Origin: Candidatus Cloacimonadota bacterium
GTDB lineage: Bacteria; Cloacimonadota; Cloacimonadia; Cloacimonadales; Cloacimonadaceae
Length of the DNA stretch: 13,660 bases
Direction: 5' to 3'
Assembly: GCA_027318525.1 (NCBI GenBank)
Contig: DAHVPA010000028.1
Location: forward strand, 1 to 13,660
The notes below the pieces were generated by a model. That model saw only the letters and a program-made list of their open reading frames with translations. It did no database searches and was not told the origin of the DNA. The first letter of the stretch is position 1, and each line of letters starts with the position of its first letter. Made by a program: the position numbers and the translations under genes. Of this stretch, positions 1 through 8,364 are shown piece after piece.

Positions 1-178
1 CAGCACGGGCTGTGCTTTCTGGAACCTGTATGAAGCAATGGGCGGCAAGGACAGCATGCAGAAATTTGTCAAAAACGTCCCGCCCCTGGCTTCCAAGGAT
101 TACACCCACTTCAATCTGGCAGGAGCCAACCGGATAGCAGATATGCTGACCGACTTCCTGCTGGGAAGGAAGAAATAG
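1..178 (+). CDS. SGNH/GDSL-type hydrolase, C-terminal end (partial, cut by left edge)
   Basis: Only the last 58 residues are present, read in the frame starting at base 2 and ending at TAG 176-178. The stretch SKDYTHFNLAGANRIADML is the typical final block of SGNH/GDSL hydrolases. Asp33 and His36 of the visible fragment form the D-x-x-H pair that supplies the catalytic acid and base. The catalytic Ser and the oxyanion Gly and Asn blocks lie upstream of the window. The gene ends two bases before the next SGNH gene, and an MBOAT acyltransferase follows, so this is probably one of two tandem periplasmic or extracellular SGNH proteins that accept or transfer acyl groups delivered by the MBOAT protein. 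The family call is fairly secure. The exact substrate (peptidoglycan, exopolysaccharide or another glycan) is unknown, and a plain esterase is the alternative. Confidence 0.8.
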   Translation, partial: STGCAFWNLYEAMGGKDSMQKFVKNVPPLASKDYTHFNLAGANRIADMLTDFLLGRKK

Positions 179-180
179 GG

Positions 181-1500
181 TTGTCCTCCCATAAGCTGCT
201 CCGTCTGCTTCTGCTGGCACTGCTGGCAGCTTTACTGCTGGGTCTGGTGCAAGCTGCGGATTTGCAGGAAAATGTAGTGGATGAAGAGGATTCGTTGCTG
301 GTGGAGGAAAACTATCCCGAGGATATCGACCTGCTGGAAGAAATCATCCAGAGCTATTACCTGCTGCTGGAATCAGAGAACTTCACTGGGCAATATCAAA
401 TGCTGCATCAGGATGCCAATGTCTTGCAAAACGATACAAATACCATGGCAGAGTTTTATAGGAAACTGACTGAACTGCGCAATGGTCAACGTGACCGCGT
501 CTCAATCCTGCAGATAGGGGATTCGCATATCCAGCCGGGATACTTTAGCGGCACAGCTCGCAGTGCTTTGCAACACTATTTCGGCAATGCCGGAAGAGGA
601 TTGGTTTTCCCCTGGAGACTGGCACGCACCAACCAGCCTGACGACATCCGCATTACTTCAACTTCCCTCTGGCAGCGCAGCAATGCCTAAATCGGTATCA
701 GCGGTTACGGCCTTAAGGCTCAGACCTCAGGCAACCTGTCCATCCGCACCAATAACTTCTTCCAGAAAGACAACACCTTTGACCAGGTCACACTCATCCT
801 GCGCGAGAAAGAAAACAGTTACGAATGGAAGGTTAACGGGCAGGAAAACGACCTTTCCACTGAGGAAAGCGCCTTCGCCGACCAAACCATATGCCAGCTC
901 AGTTGGCTTAATCCCGTAAATAGCGCCGAGCTTGCTTTCAGAGCTGACAATCCCAAAGATGAGCTCAACCTTTACGGCATCATTCTCGAACGTCAGCAAC
1001 CCGGTTTGCTATACCACTCCATGGGTGTGAATGGCGCCAGCTTTGACCGTATGTCCAAAATAGCCGAGTTCTTTCCCCAGATACGTATCCTCAATCCCGA
1101 CCTGATAATCGTCTCACTCGGCACCAATGATGTGCAGGGACGTTTCAGAAGCGAGGAATACATCAAGGGTGTGAAATCCTTTATGAAGCCTCTGCGCAAA
1201 TACGTTTCAGGCGTGCCTGTTCTTTTCACGCTGCCGCCTGATTCCTATAAAAACGGACGGGTCAATGCCGACCTCGACAAAGCAGGCTCACTGCTGAAAA
1301 AGTATGCTCTGGATAACCGTTGTGCCTGGTGGGACCTGCGCGAGGTTATGGGTGGCAGCGGCAGTGTCAGCAAATGGCGCAATCTGGGTTTGGCTGCAGC
1401 CGACCGTAAACATTATACCCCCAAAGGCTACATGCTGCAGGGACACCTTTTCCAGCAAGCCCTCATCAAAGGCTATAAGAATTACGCGGAGAAAAACTGA
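181..1500 (+). pseudogene. Secreted SGNH/GDSL hydrolase gene interrupted by one in-frame TAA codon
   Basis: A single frame runs from TTG 181 to TGA 1498-1500 (439 codons), broken only by TAA 688-690 at codon 170. The TTG start is chosen because AAGGA lies at 166-170, 10 nt upstream, and because it gives a clear signal peptide (Lys/Arg, a Leu-rich core, VQA-A cleavage near residue 25). A very acidic segment follows. Block I is GDSH at residues 113-116 (nucleophile Ser115), before the stop. The G-x-N-D block (SLGTNDVQG, Asn316) and the D-x-x-H block (DRKH, Asp408 and His411) lie after it. Neither half alone carries the full catalytic set. The second half (open from 691, first TTG at 1006) has no convincing ribosome binding site. 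The reading frame is unchanged across the stop, so this is a substitution rather than an indel: a recent nonsense mutation, a sequencing error, or readthrough. Its neighbours are an SGNH gene 2 nt upstream and an MBOAT gene overlapping by one base. Confidence 0.85.
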
Positions 1501-2966
1501 TGTTTGCCGAATTACTGAATAGAATCACTTCTGCCCTGGTTTACGACCCGCAGCACCCCCTGCTGTTCACCAGTTCCTTCTTCCTGTTCTTCTTCATGGC
1601 GATTGTGCTCATCTATCCTTTTATCGCCAACCGTGTCAAAATCCGCACCTGGTTCCTGATGCTGGTTTCGCTTTACTTTTATTACAAGACCAGCGGTGCC
1701 TTTGTCCTGCTCTTGATTATCACTGCCTTTATCAACTTCATCATCGGCATGGAAATCCACAAGAGCAAAAGCAAATCAGCCCGCAACTGGCTGATGGTTG
1801 CCAGCGTGTTCTGGAACCTTGGCTCTTTGGGATACTATAAATATACCAACTTTATCATCAGCATCATCAATGGCATCAGCAAAGGGAACCTGCCTGTGAT
1901 GGACATCTTCCTGCCCGTAGGCATCTCCTTTTTCACCTTCCAGATCATGAGCTACACGATGGACATCTATTTCGGCAACCTCAAGCCCATCCGCAGCTTC
2001 AAGGACTTCCTCTTCTTCGTTGCCTTCTTCCCGCAACTGGTGGCTGGACCCATTGTGCGTGCCACCTGGTTCATTCCCCAGATACGGAAAAAAGTCAGCC
2101 TGGACAGCGAGACAGTTGCCAAAGCACTCATCCTGATTATGGGCGGCTTGATCAAGAAAGGCATCATTGCCGACTACATCAGCATCAACTTTGTGGATAG
2201 GGTATTTGAGAACCCGACCCTCTTTTCCGGAGTGGAAAACCTGATTGCTGTCTATGGCTACGGATTGCAGATTTACTGCGACTTTTCGGGTTATTCCGAT
2301 ATGGCGATAGGATTGGCGGCTTTGCTGGGATTTGAACTGCCGCTCAACTTCAACACTCCCTATAAAGCCACCAGCATCACGGAGTTCTGGCACCGCTGGC
2401 ATATGTCATTGTCAACCTGGCTGCGGGATTATCTCTATATTCCTTTGGGCGGCAACCGCAACGGCAAGGTGCGCCAGTATATTAACCTTTTCATCACCAT
2501 GCTGTTGGGCGGACTCTGGCATGGCGCCAGTTGGAACTTTGTCTTTTGGGGAGCCATGCATGGAGTGGGACTGATTATTGATAAATTCTGGTTGCGCCTT
2601 AAAATCTCCCAAACCCGTATCATGAAAGTGGTTGGCTTGATTGTAACCTTCCACTTTGTCAGCTTCCTCTGGATTTTCTTTCGAGCTCAGGATTTTGCCG
2701 TGGCAGGACAAATCCTGCACCAGATCACCCATAATTTCAACGGTCTGCTCGTGCTGGAGTGGTTCAAAGGTTACAGGTTGATTGGCATCTTTATCCTGAT
2801 GGGATATATGTTCCACTGGCTGCCTCAAAAGTTCGACCTCGGAGTAGAAAGGTTCATGAAAGCAGTGCCCATCCCTGTGCAGTCGCTGATTGTCGCCCTT
2901 GTCATCTGGCTTATGTATCAGACCCGCACCTCCGATATCCAGCCCTTCATTTACTTCCAGTTCTGA
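1500..2966 (+). CDS. MBOAT family membrane-bound O-acyltransferase (AlgI/PatA/DltB type)
   Basis: A multi-pass membrane protein of 488 residues, close to the usual AlgI/PatA length, so complete. Hydrophobic segments cover most of residues 21-160 and 330-480. The MBOAT core is visible: DFSGYSDMAIGLA at 261-273, WHRWHMSLSTWLRDYLYIPLGG at 297-318, and LWHGASW at 339-345, where His341 is the expected catalytic histidine. Members of this family pass an acyl group, usually acetyl, from a cytoplasmic donor across the membrane to an SGNH-type partner that modifies a polysaccharide or peptidoglycan. The two SGNH genes directly upstream fit that pairing. The ATG overlaps the upstream TGA (TGATG) and has GGAG at 1488-1491, so translational coupling is likely. 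If the upstream SGNH gene is really broken, coupling may also be reduced. The family call is secure; the polymer that is modified is not known. Confidence 0.95.
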   Translation: MFAELLNRITSALVYDPQHPLLFTSSFFLFFFMAIVLIYPFIANRVKIRTWFLMLVSLYFYYKTSGAFVLLLIITAFINFIIGMEIHKSKSKSARNWLMVASVFWNLGSLGYYKYTNFIISIINGISKGNLPVMDIFLPVGISFFTFQIMSYTMDIYFGNLKPIRSFKDFLFFVAFFPQLVAGPIVRATWFIPQIRKKVSLDSETVAKALILIMGGLIKKGIIADYISINFVDRVFENPTLFSGVENLIAVYGYGLQIYCDFSGYSDMAIGLAALLGFELPLNFNTPYKATSITEFWHRWHMSLSTWLRDYLYIPLGGNRNGKVRQYINLFITMLLGGLWHGASWNFVFWGAMHGVGLIIDKFWLRLKISQTRIMKVVGLIVTFHFVSFLWIFFRAQDFAVAGQILHQITHNFNGLLVLEWFKGYRLIGIFILMGYMFHWLPQKFDLGVERFMKAVPIPVQSLIVALVIWLMYQTRTSDIQPFIYFQF

Positions 2967-2982
2967 TTTTTCTCGTTTGCTG

Positions 2983-3031
2983 CGAGGGGTCATCGAGGGG
3001 TCTTCGAGGGGTAAGCCCACGCTGACCCCTC
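2983..3031. repeat. Three 11-nt direct repeats followed by an inverted copy
   Basis: Units are CGAGGGGTCAT (2983-2993), CGAGGGGTCTT (2994-3004) and CGAGGGGTAAG (3005-3015). The inverted word TGACCCCTC follows at 3023-3031. It can pair with 9 bases of unit 1 (2984-2992) or 7 bases of unit 3 (3006-3012), so alternative hairpins can form in RNA. The run begins 17 bases after the MBOAT stop. No T-run follows, so a classical intrinsic terminator is unlikely. It may be an end-of-operon RNA structure, a protein-binding array or a dispersed genomic repeat. Confidence 0.75.
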
Positions 3032-3241
3032 CAATCATTTAAGCAGGGAACACAACTACAATCTTTACCTCCAGAATTCGGTTGTAAAGAGCTAACTCTA
3101 TGCAATCAAAGCCAATAGCAATAAAACATCAATTCATCCCAAACCAGGCATTGGAGAATGAGCCGGAGTGCAAAAAGAGGTATAACGGGGGATAGAAATT
3201 TTCACCCATAGTCACAAAAGCGAGGATACATCTAAAGGCTG

Positions 3242-3264
3242 ATGGTAAAAATATTTTTTACCAT
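3242..3264. repeat. Perfect 10-bp inverted repeat (ATGGTAAAAA / TTTTTACCAT)
   Basis: The arms at 3242-3251 and 3255-3264 are exact reverse complements around the three-base centre TAT. The site lies 276 bases after the MBOAT gene and 275 bases before the start of the giant secreted protein. The symmetric A/T-rich form fits an operator for a dimeric regulator, or a bidirectional weak terminator in which the T-rich arm also serves as the U tract. Nothing in the sequence decides between them. Confidence 0.5.
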
Positions 3265-3525
3265 TTGGATTGACCATAGATTAGGCTAATGCATTATGCG
3301 GCTTATAGTTAGGCAATTTATCGGGCAGACCATATGTCCGAATTATGTAGTATATTATCATAATTTCCTTGACATATTATCACGCTGAGATAGACGAAAA
3401 TTATTGGGCTGATTGTTTTTTTCTGCTGAGATATGTGGTCTGATTTTGAATTTGGACCAAGCAAGGGGGAAGGCAAAACATGAGACCCAGGTTTTGACTT
3501 AGGAGTAATTTATAACGACCATGAG

Positions 3526-3531
3526 AAGGAG
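3526..3531 (+). promoter_or_regulatory. Ribosome binding site AAGGAG that decides the start at 3539
   Basis: AAGGAG lies 7 nt before ATG 3539, ideal spacing. It falls inside the coding frame if the upstream in-frame ATG at 3521 were used. The 3521 start has only AGGAG at 3501-3505, with a 15-nt gap. Starting at 3539 also leaves a compact, normal signal peptide (MRRATLAMAILIFCLAG). Confidence 0.75.
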
Positions 3532-3538
3532 TTTGACT

Positions 3539-6500
3539 ATGAGACGCGCAACGTTGGCTATGGCTATCCTGATTTTTTGTCTTGCCGGCAGCTTATCCGC
3601 CCAGGTTTCGGCTTATGTGTTCAGCAGCACAACGGGCAGTTACACCGCTTTAAGCGGACCTACAGTTCTGGGGACAGCGGTTGCCGGAGGTTCGGGAGCA
3701 TCAGCTCTGGACGCCATCAATTACAACCTGCCGGACGGCACTCTGCCCTTTACCTTTTATTTTAATGGTAATCCCTATACCGGGCTGAATGTCCGCACGG
3801 ATGGATATCTGACCTTCGGGACAGTAGCTCCCGGTTCATCGGCATATTCACCCATCAGCTCATCAACCGGTTATGACGGAGCAGTGAGCGCTTTGGGAGC
3901 GAATCTGATGGGCAGTGTGGTCAGCAGCTCACTGGGAGAGCTCAGTTATCAGACGGTCGGCACAGCTCCTGACCGTGAATTCGTTGTGCAGTTCAAAAAC
4001 TTCCGGCGTCAGGCTTCCGGTTATACGGCTGATTATCTGAACTTCCAGATTCGTCTGGTGGAAAGCAGCAACCTGATAAAAATCGTGTATGGCACCTTTA
4101 CCATATCCTCCACCTCATATACATCTGCTCAGGTGGGCTTGCGCGGAGCTGCCAATTCCGATTACAACAACCGCACCACGACGTCCAACTGGTCTGCCAC
4201 AACAGCGGGAACTTCCAACAGCGCCAGCTGCAGAGTATCCAATACCATCAAACCGGCGGCAGGACTTACTTTTACCTGGAGCCTTCCCTCAGTTCCGCCT
4301 AATGCTGCGGTGCTGGTCTCACCGGCTGATGCATCGTCCGGAATCTATATCAATGCTTCTCTCAACTGGGCTTCGGGAGGTTTATTCCCGTCCGGATACA
4401 GAATCTTTTTAGGGACGGATAATCCACCCACCAACCTGGTCAATGGCACAGATTTGGGCAACGTTACCACCTATCAGACCCCGCTTTCTCCTTTGACCCA
4501 ATACTACTGGCGGATTCAGCCTTATAATGCCTATGGGGATAACACATCGGGTGCAGTCTGGTCGTTTACCACTGCCGGGGCACCTTTAGCCGGGACTTAC
4601 ACCATCGGACCCGCAGGGGATTATCTCACATTTACAGATGCCATCAATGCACTGAATGGAGTGGGGGCAAGCTCAAGCGGAGTAACATTTGAAGTTATGG
4701 CAGGCAACAGTTTTGCAGAAAATCCTCCTGCCTTGGTTGCCACCGGGTCGGAGACGGGATTTATCACCTTTATCAAAAGCGGTATGGGCACCAATCCTTT
4801 GATTCTGGCAACCGGCACCACAGGGACATCTGACTATGCCATCAAACTCGATAAATCCGACTATGTGATTTTCAACGGCATAGATATTGCCAATGCTACC
4901 GGCAGTGACCTGGAATATGGATACTGGCTGGCAGGAGCAGCCAACGACGGCTGCAACCATAATCAAATCCGTAACTGCAATATCACGCTGGATGCAGCCA
5001 ATACCGCCGGCAAAGCCATCTACATCCAGTCTGCGGCAAGTGCAGCGGCATTTTCCAATAATTACAACGAAATTGTGGGCAATACCATCAACAACGCTTA
5101 TAACGGCATCTATTTTGCAGGCAGCACCACTGCCGGCAGGGAAGACAACTTCAACCGGGCGGAAGCCAACGTCATCAGCGGCAGTTCTGCCAGCAGCATT
5201 TATTTCACTTATCAGAAAGATTTTGAAGCCTACGGCTCTGTCATCAGTTTACCGGTAGGTGTCAGCAATACGGTCTATGGTATAAATGGAGATGGTTCCA
5301 CCAGCACCGGGGAAATCCGCGAAAACAGCATCAGCGGTGGAGCAAGCCCTGCTTCCACCGGGCTGGTCTATGGCATCTATTTCAACAGCGTGGGCAATGT
5401 GCTTTGTCACGATAACACACTGTCCAACTATATTGCAGGCAGTTCTGTATATGGTCTGTATCTGGGGCAGGGCACGATTTCCGCTTATAAAAACGTGGTT
5501 ACAAACCTGAAAGGTTCAAATTCGGCTTATGGAATTTATACCTTTGCCACCACCACAGCCAACATCAATGCCAACCGCATCGACGGGATAGAATCGCTTT
5601 CCATAACGACCGGCAAGACCTATGGCATCTATTCCTCCGGTACTACCATGAATATATATAATAATATGATATCCAACCTGAAGAATGAGAATTCCACATC
5701 AGCGGTGCAAGTGTATGGACTTTATGTCTCAAGCGGGACAAACTATGTCTATCATAACAGTGTTTTACTGAGTGGAGCCAGCAATGATGCCACCTTCACA
5801 ACGGCAGCTTTGTATGCAGCAACATCAGCCACCCAGGTCTACCTGAACAATAATATCCTGATCAACAACAGTATACCAGGTTCATCAGGCAAAGCTGTGG
5901 CAATTTACCGCAATGCTGCCGGATTTACCAATATCAACACTGCCTCATCCAATAATATCTATTATTCAGGAACTCCCGATGCCTCGCATCTGATCTTATT
6001 CGACGGCACCAACAGTTATCAGACGCTGGCTGAATATAAGGTGGCGGCTGATCCGAGAGATGCCGTATCCTATTCAGAAAATGTGCCCTTTGCCGGCAGT
6101 GCTGACCTGCACATCAATCCTGCCGTCCCCACCAATGTGGAAAGTGGGGGAATCTTTATCAGTGCTGTAACAGAAGACCTGGATAGCGAGCTGAGAAACA
6201 CGACAACACCAGACATCGGTGCGGATGAGGGCAGCTTTACCACAATGGCAGGAGCTCCCGGTCCGGCAGTTTTAGTCACTCCTGCCAACGAAGCAATCAA
6301 TGTCAATCCAGTCAGTCTGCTGTTGGATTGGGATGCTCCCACCACGGGAGGAACTCCCACCGGTTATATCATCTTTGTGGCAGACAGCCTCAGCCAAATC
6401 CTGACGCTTACTTATGATTATTATTGGGAAAGCACGCCCGGCACCACAGAATTTTCTCCTTTCAACAGTAATGTCACCTTAGCATATAATACTGTGTGGT

Positions 6501-8323
6501 ACTGGGCAGTGATTCCCTATAACGAAAGCGGATATCCCGACGTTACAGAAAACACGGTCTGGAGCTTCCGCACCATGAGAGCTCCTCTGACAGGCATCAA
6601 GACCATCAATCCCTTGGGAGCAGGTGATGATAACTACATCAGTTTTACCGATGCTTTTGCCGACCTTGCCTCAGTAGGCATCGGAGAAGGCGGAGTAACA
6701 TTTGAAGTCAAAGACGATGCTGAGTTTGTGGAAGATATTCCACCCGTAACAATTACAGGCACTTCCACCAAACCGGTGGTCTTCAGACGCGACAATTCAG
6801 GTCTTAACCGTCCTCTGCTCAAACCAGTTAATAACGCTGCCGGATTCCAATTGGTCGGCAGTGATTACCTGACCTTTGACGGGCTGGATATTGAAAAAAC
6901 CACGGGCAGTGCGCTCATTTACGGATTCTGGCTGGTGCCTGCCTCAACCTCCAACGGCGCTCAGCATAATGCATTCACCAACTGCAGAATAGTTCTTGAT
7001 AAAACCAATATATCCACTAAAGGTGTTTTCGTAAACTTCAATACTCTGACTCCCGTAAGTGCTGCCGGAGCAAATTCTGACAATATCTTCACGAATCTTG
7101 CCATCGAAAACTGCGCACAGGGGTTTTACCTGAACGGCAGTTCTTCCACTACTTATCCCGATACAGGCAATCAAATTATCGACTGCACCATCGGAGGAAG
7201 CTCTTCTGATGACATGGGCGGCAATACGCACGGTTATGGTATCAATTCCAGTTATCAAAAAAACCTGCTTATCCGCGGTAATGAGATAAGAAACTTCACT
7301 GTTCAGGGCGACGCCTTTATCCACGGGATTTATACCTATTTCAGCCAAGGCAGCCTGACCATCAACAACAACAGGATTCACAATCTGCATGCCGCCAGTC
7401 CCGAATCCGGCAACTACAGCCAGTATGGTATGTATGTCCACCTTTTGGAAACAGATGCTCCAGCCAACGCCAAAATTTATAACAACATGATCTGGGACAT
7501 CACTTCCGCCTACGCAGGCGTTCCGACCACCAACACCTTGATTTGCGGCATATATCTCAGTGTGTATGGCTCCAACGTCTTCAATGTCGATTTTAACACT
7601 GTAAAGATTGCAGGACCTCTCGCCGCCAATAGCGCTTGCTATTATTTTAATTCGGCAACGACAGGGATAATCCGCACCAGAAACAACGTCTTTGCCAATC
7701 TGACGCCAGCTCAGACCGGCTCAAACATTCATTACTGCATCTATTCCCCGCTTATGGGTTCGGTTGGCAACACCGGTTCTGTATGTGATTATAATGTCAT
7801 GTTCATCAGTGATCATGCTAATGGATTCATCGGCAGGGTGGGAGCTTCCGGTTCCGCTTTATTCTCCACTTTGGAAGCCTGGACTACTGCTATGAATGCG
7901 GATGCACACAGTGTAAGTTTTGACCCTTGCTTTACTGCAGCTGATCCTCATATTCGCAGCGATATCTTTACCTCGGTCGAATCCAGAGGAAGTTATATGA
8001 GCGGAGAATACCTTATTGACTGGGTGACTGATGACCTCGACGGCAATCTGCGCCATGCTTCAACTCCTGATATCGGAGCTGACGAAGGGACCTTTATAGG
8101 CAAACCTGCTTTGCCAATTGTTGACATCCAGATAGCTTTGGATATTGTTACTTTGAACTGGCAGGCAGACCCTGCAGCCAGCTATTACAAGATTTATGCT
8201 GCTGAGGCTGTAGATGCTCCGGAACCATGGACTCTGCTGGGCAGCTCAAACACTAATAGTTTCTCTGTATCTGCTGCCGATAACAGCACCAGATTCTTTA
8301 AAGTAATAACAGTAGCGCCCTGA
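3539..8323 (+). CDS. Giant secreted protein with two Fn3-like plus beta-helix modules
   Basis: 1594 residues from ATG 3539 (1600 if ATG 3521 is used). A signal peptide occupies residues 1-21 (cleavage near SLSA-Q). Next is a beta-rich domain at about 25-249 with a nidogen-like look (DGYLTFG, then EFVVQFKNF). An Fn3-like domain follows at 251-346 (YYWRIQPYNAYG, VWSFTT), then a long right-handed beta-helix at about 352-900 with many short N-x-I/V turns and recurring YGIY/YGLY strands, ending PDIGADEG (D892). The Fn3-like and beta-helix module then repeats at about 904-1014 and 1018-1517, again ending PDIGADEG (D1511). A last Fn3-like domain fills 1522-1594. No NYPNPFNP-type sorting domain is present, unlike the next gene. 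Beta-helix modules of this type usually bind or cleave polysaccharide, but I see no clear catalytic signature, so enzyme or adhesin is left open. It is likely co-transcribed with the next gene, 41 nt downstream. Confidence 0.88.
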   Translation: MRRATLAMAILIFCLAGSLSAQVSAYVFSSTTGSYTALSGPTVLGTAVAGGSGASALDAINYNLPDGTLPFTFYFNGNPYTGLNVRTDGYLTFGTVAPGSSAYSPISSSTGYDGAVSALGANLMGSVVSSSLGELSYQTVGTAPDREFVVQFKNFRRQASGYTADYLNFQIRLVESSNLIKIVYGTFTISSTSYTSAQVGLRGAANSDYNNRTTTSNWSATTAGTSNSASCRVSNTIKPAAGLTFTWSLPSVPPNAAVLVSPADASSGIYINASLNWASGGLFPSGYRIFLGTDNPPTNLVNGTDLGNVTTYQTPLSPLTQYYWRIQPYNAYGDNTSGAVWSFTTAGAPLAGTYTIGPAGDYLTFTDAINALNGVGASSSGVTFEVMAGNSFAENPPALVATGSETGFITFIKSGMGTNPLILATGTTGTSDYAIKLDKSDYVIFNGIDIANATGSDLEYGYWLAGAANDGCNHNQIRNCNITLDAANTAGKAIYIQSAASAAAFSNNYNEIVGNTINNAYNGIYFAGSTTAGREDNFNRAEANVISGSSASSIYFTYQKDFEAYGSVISLPVGVSNTVYGINGDGSTSTGEIRENSISGGASPASTGLVYGIYFNSVGNVLCHDNTLSNYIAGSSVYGLYLGQGTISAYKNVVTNLKGSNSAYGIYTFATTTANINANRIDGIESLSITTGKTYGIYSSGTTMNIYNNMISNLKNENSTSAVQVYGLYVSSGTNYVYHNSVLLSGASNDATFTTAALYAATSATQVYLNNNILINNSIPGSSGKAVAIYRNAAGFTNINTASSNNIYYSGTPDASHLILFDGTNSYQTLAEYKVAADPRDAVSYSENVPFAGSADLHINPAVPTNVESGGIFISAVTEDLDSELRNTTTPDIGADEGSFTTMAGAPGPAVLVTPANEAINVNPVSLLLDWDAPTTGGTPTGYIIFVADSLSQILTLTYDYYWESTPGTTEFSPFNSNVTLAYNTVWYWAVIPYNESGYPDVTENTVWSFRTMRAPLTGIKTINPLGAGDDNYISFTDAFADLASVGIGEGGVTFEVKDDAEFVEDIPPVTITGTSTKPVVFRRDNSGLNRPLLKPVNNAAGFQLVGSDYLTFDGLDIEKTTGSALIYGFWLVPASTSNGAQHNAFTNCRIVLDKTNISTKGVFVNFNTLTPVSAAGANSDNIFTNLAIENCAQGFYLNGSSSTTYPDTGNQIIDCTIGGSSSDDMGGNTHGYGINSSYQKNLLIRGNEIRNFTVQGDAFIHGIYTYFSQGSLTINNNRIHNLHAASPESGNYSQYGMYVHLLETDAPANAKIYNNMIWDITSAYAGVPTTNTLICGIYLSVYGSNVFNVDFNTVKIAGPLAANSACYYFNSATTGIIRTRNNVFANLTPAQTGSNIHYCIYSPLMGSVGNTGSVCDYNVMFISDHANGFIGRVGASGSALFSTLEAWTTAMNADAHSVSFDPCFTAADPHIRSDIFTSVESRGSYMSGEYLIDWVTDDLDGNLRHASTPDIGADEGTFIGKPALPIVDIQIALDIVTLNWQADPAASYYKIYAAEAVDAPEPWTLLGSSNTNSFSVSAADNSTRFFKVITVAP
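4590..8090 (+). repeat. Diverged internal duplication of the beta-helix module
   Basis: The two halves of the giant protein share an ordered set of landmarks: an opening FTDA segment, GVTFEV, F(N/D)G(I/L)DI, a YGYW/YGFW strand, a QIRNC/AFTNC turn, and a closing TPDIGADEG. At DNA level the 18-mer CGGAGTAACATTTGAAGT occurs at both 4678-4695 and 6691-6708. The closing motifs start at 6212 and 8069. The offset falls from 2013 to 1857 nt between these landmarks, so the second copy is about 156 nt shorter. The rest has diverged enough that this is an old duplication. Confidence 0.75.
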
Positions 8324-8364
8324 TGGTAATCATGCGCTACACAACATAAAATACCGGAGACATT

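Larger units (their letters stand above)
2967..3538. other. Non-coding interval with repeats and long leader of the next gene
   Basis: About 570 bases without a supportable gene. The left end carries three 11-nt GC-rich direct repeats and an inverted copy (2983-3031). The middle is A/T-rich and includes a perfect 10-bp inverted repeat at 3242-3264. An exact TTGACA occurs at 3369-3374, but no good TATAAT sits 16-18 nt downstream, so no promoter is claimed. A five-codon open frame at 3480-3497 (ATG to TGA) follows a purine-rich AAGGGGGAAGG and could be a leader peptide or chance. The words GCTGAGATA (3384-3392 and 3424-3432) and ATGAGA (3480, 3521, 3539) recur. I see no T-tailed terminator after the MBOAT gene. 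Confidence 0.6.

Noticed and set aside
688..690. Stop-codon reassignment (TAA as a sense codon) or selenocysteine to explain the split SGNH gene
   Set aside because: Selenocysteine uses TGA. The minus-strand sorting domain ends naturally at a TAA, and none of the other long genes contains an in-frame TAA, so TAA is a normal stop here.
3369..3397. Sigma-70 promoter starting at an exact TTGACA
   Set aside because: The hexamer at the right distance is AGACGA, a poor -10 match, and the organism's promoter consensus is uncertain. It is kept only as a remark in the interval entry.
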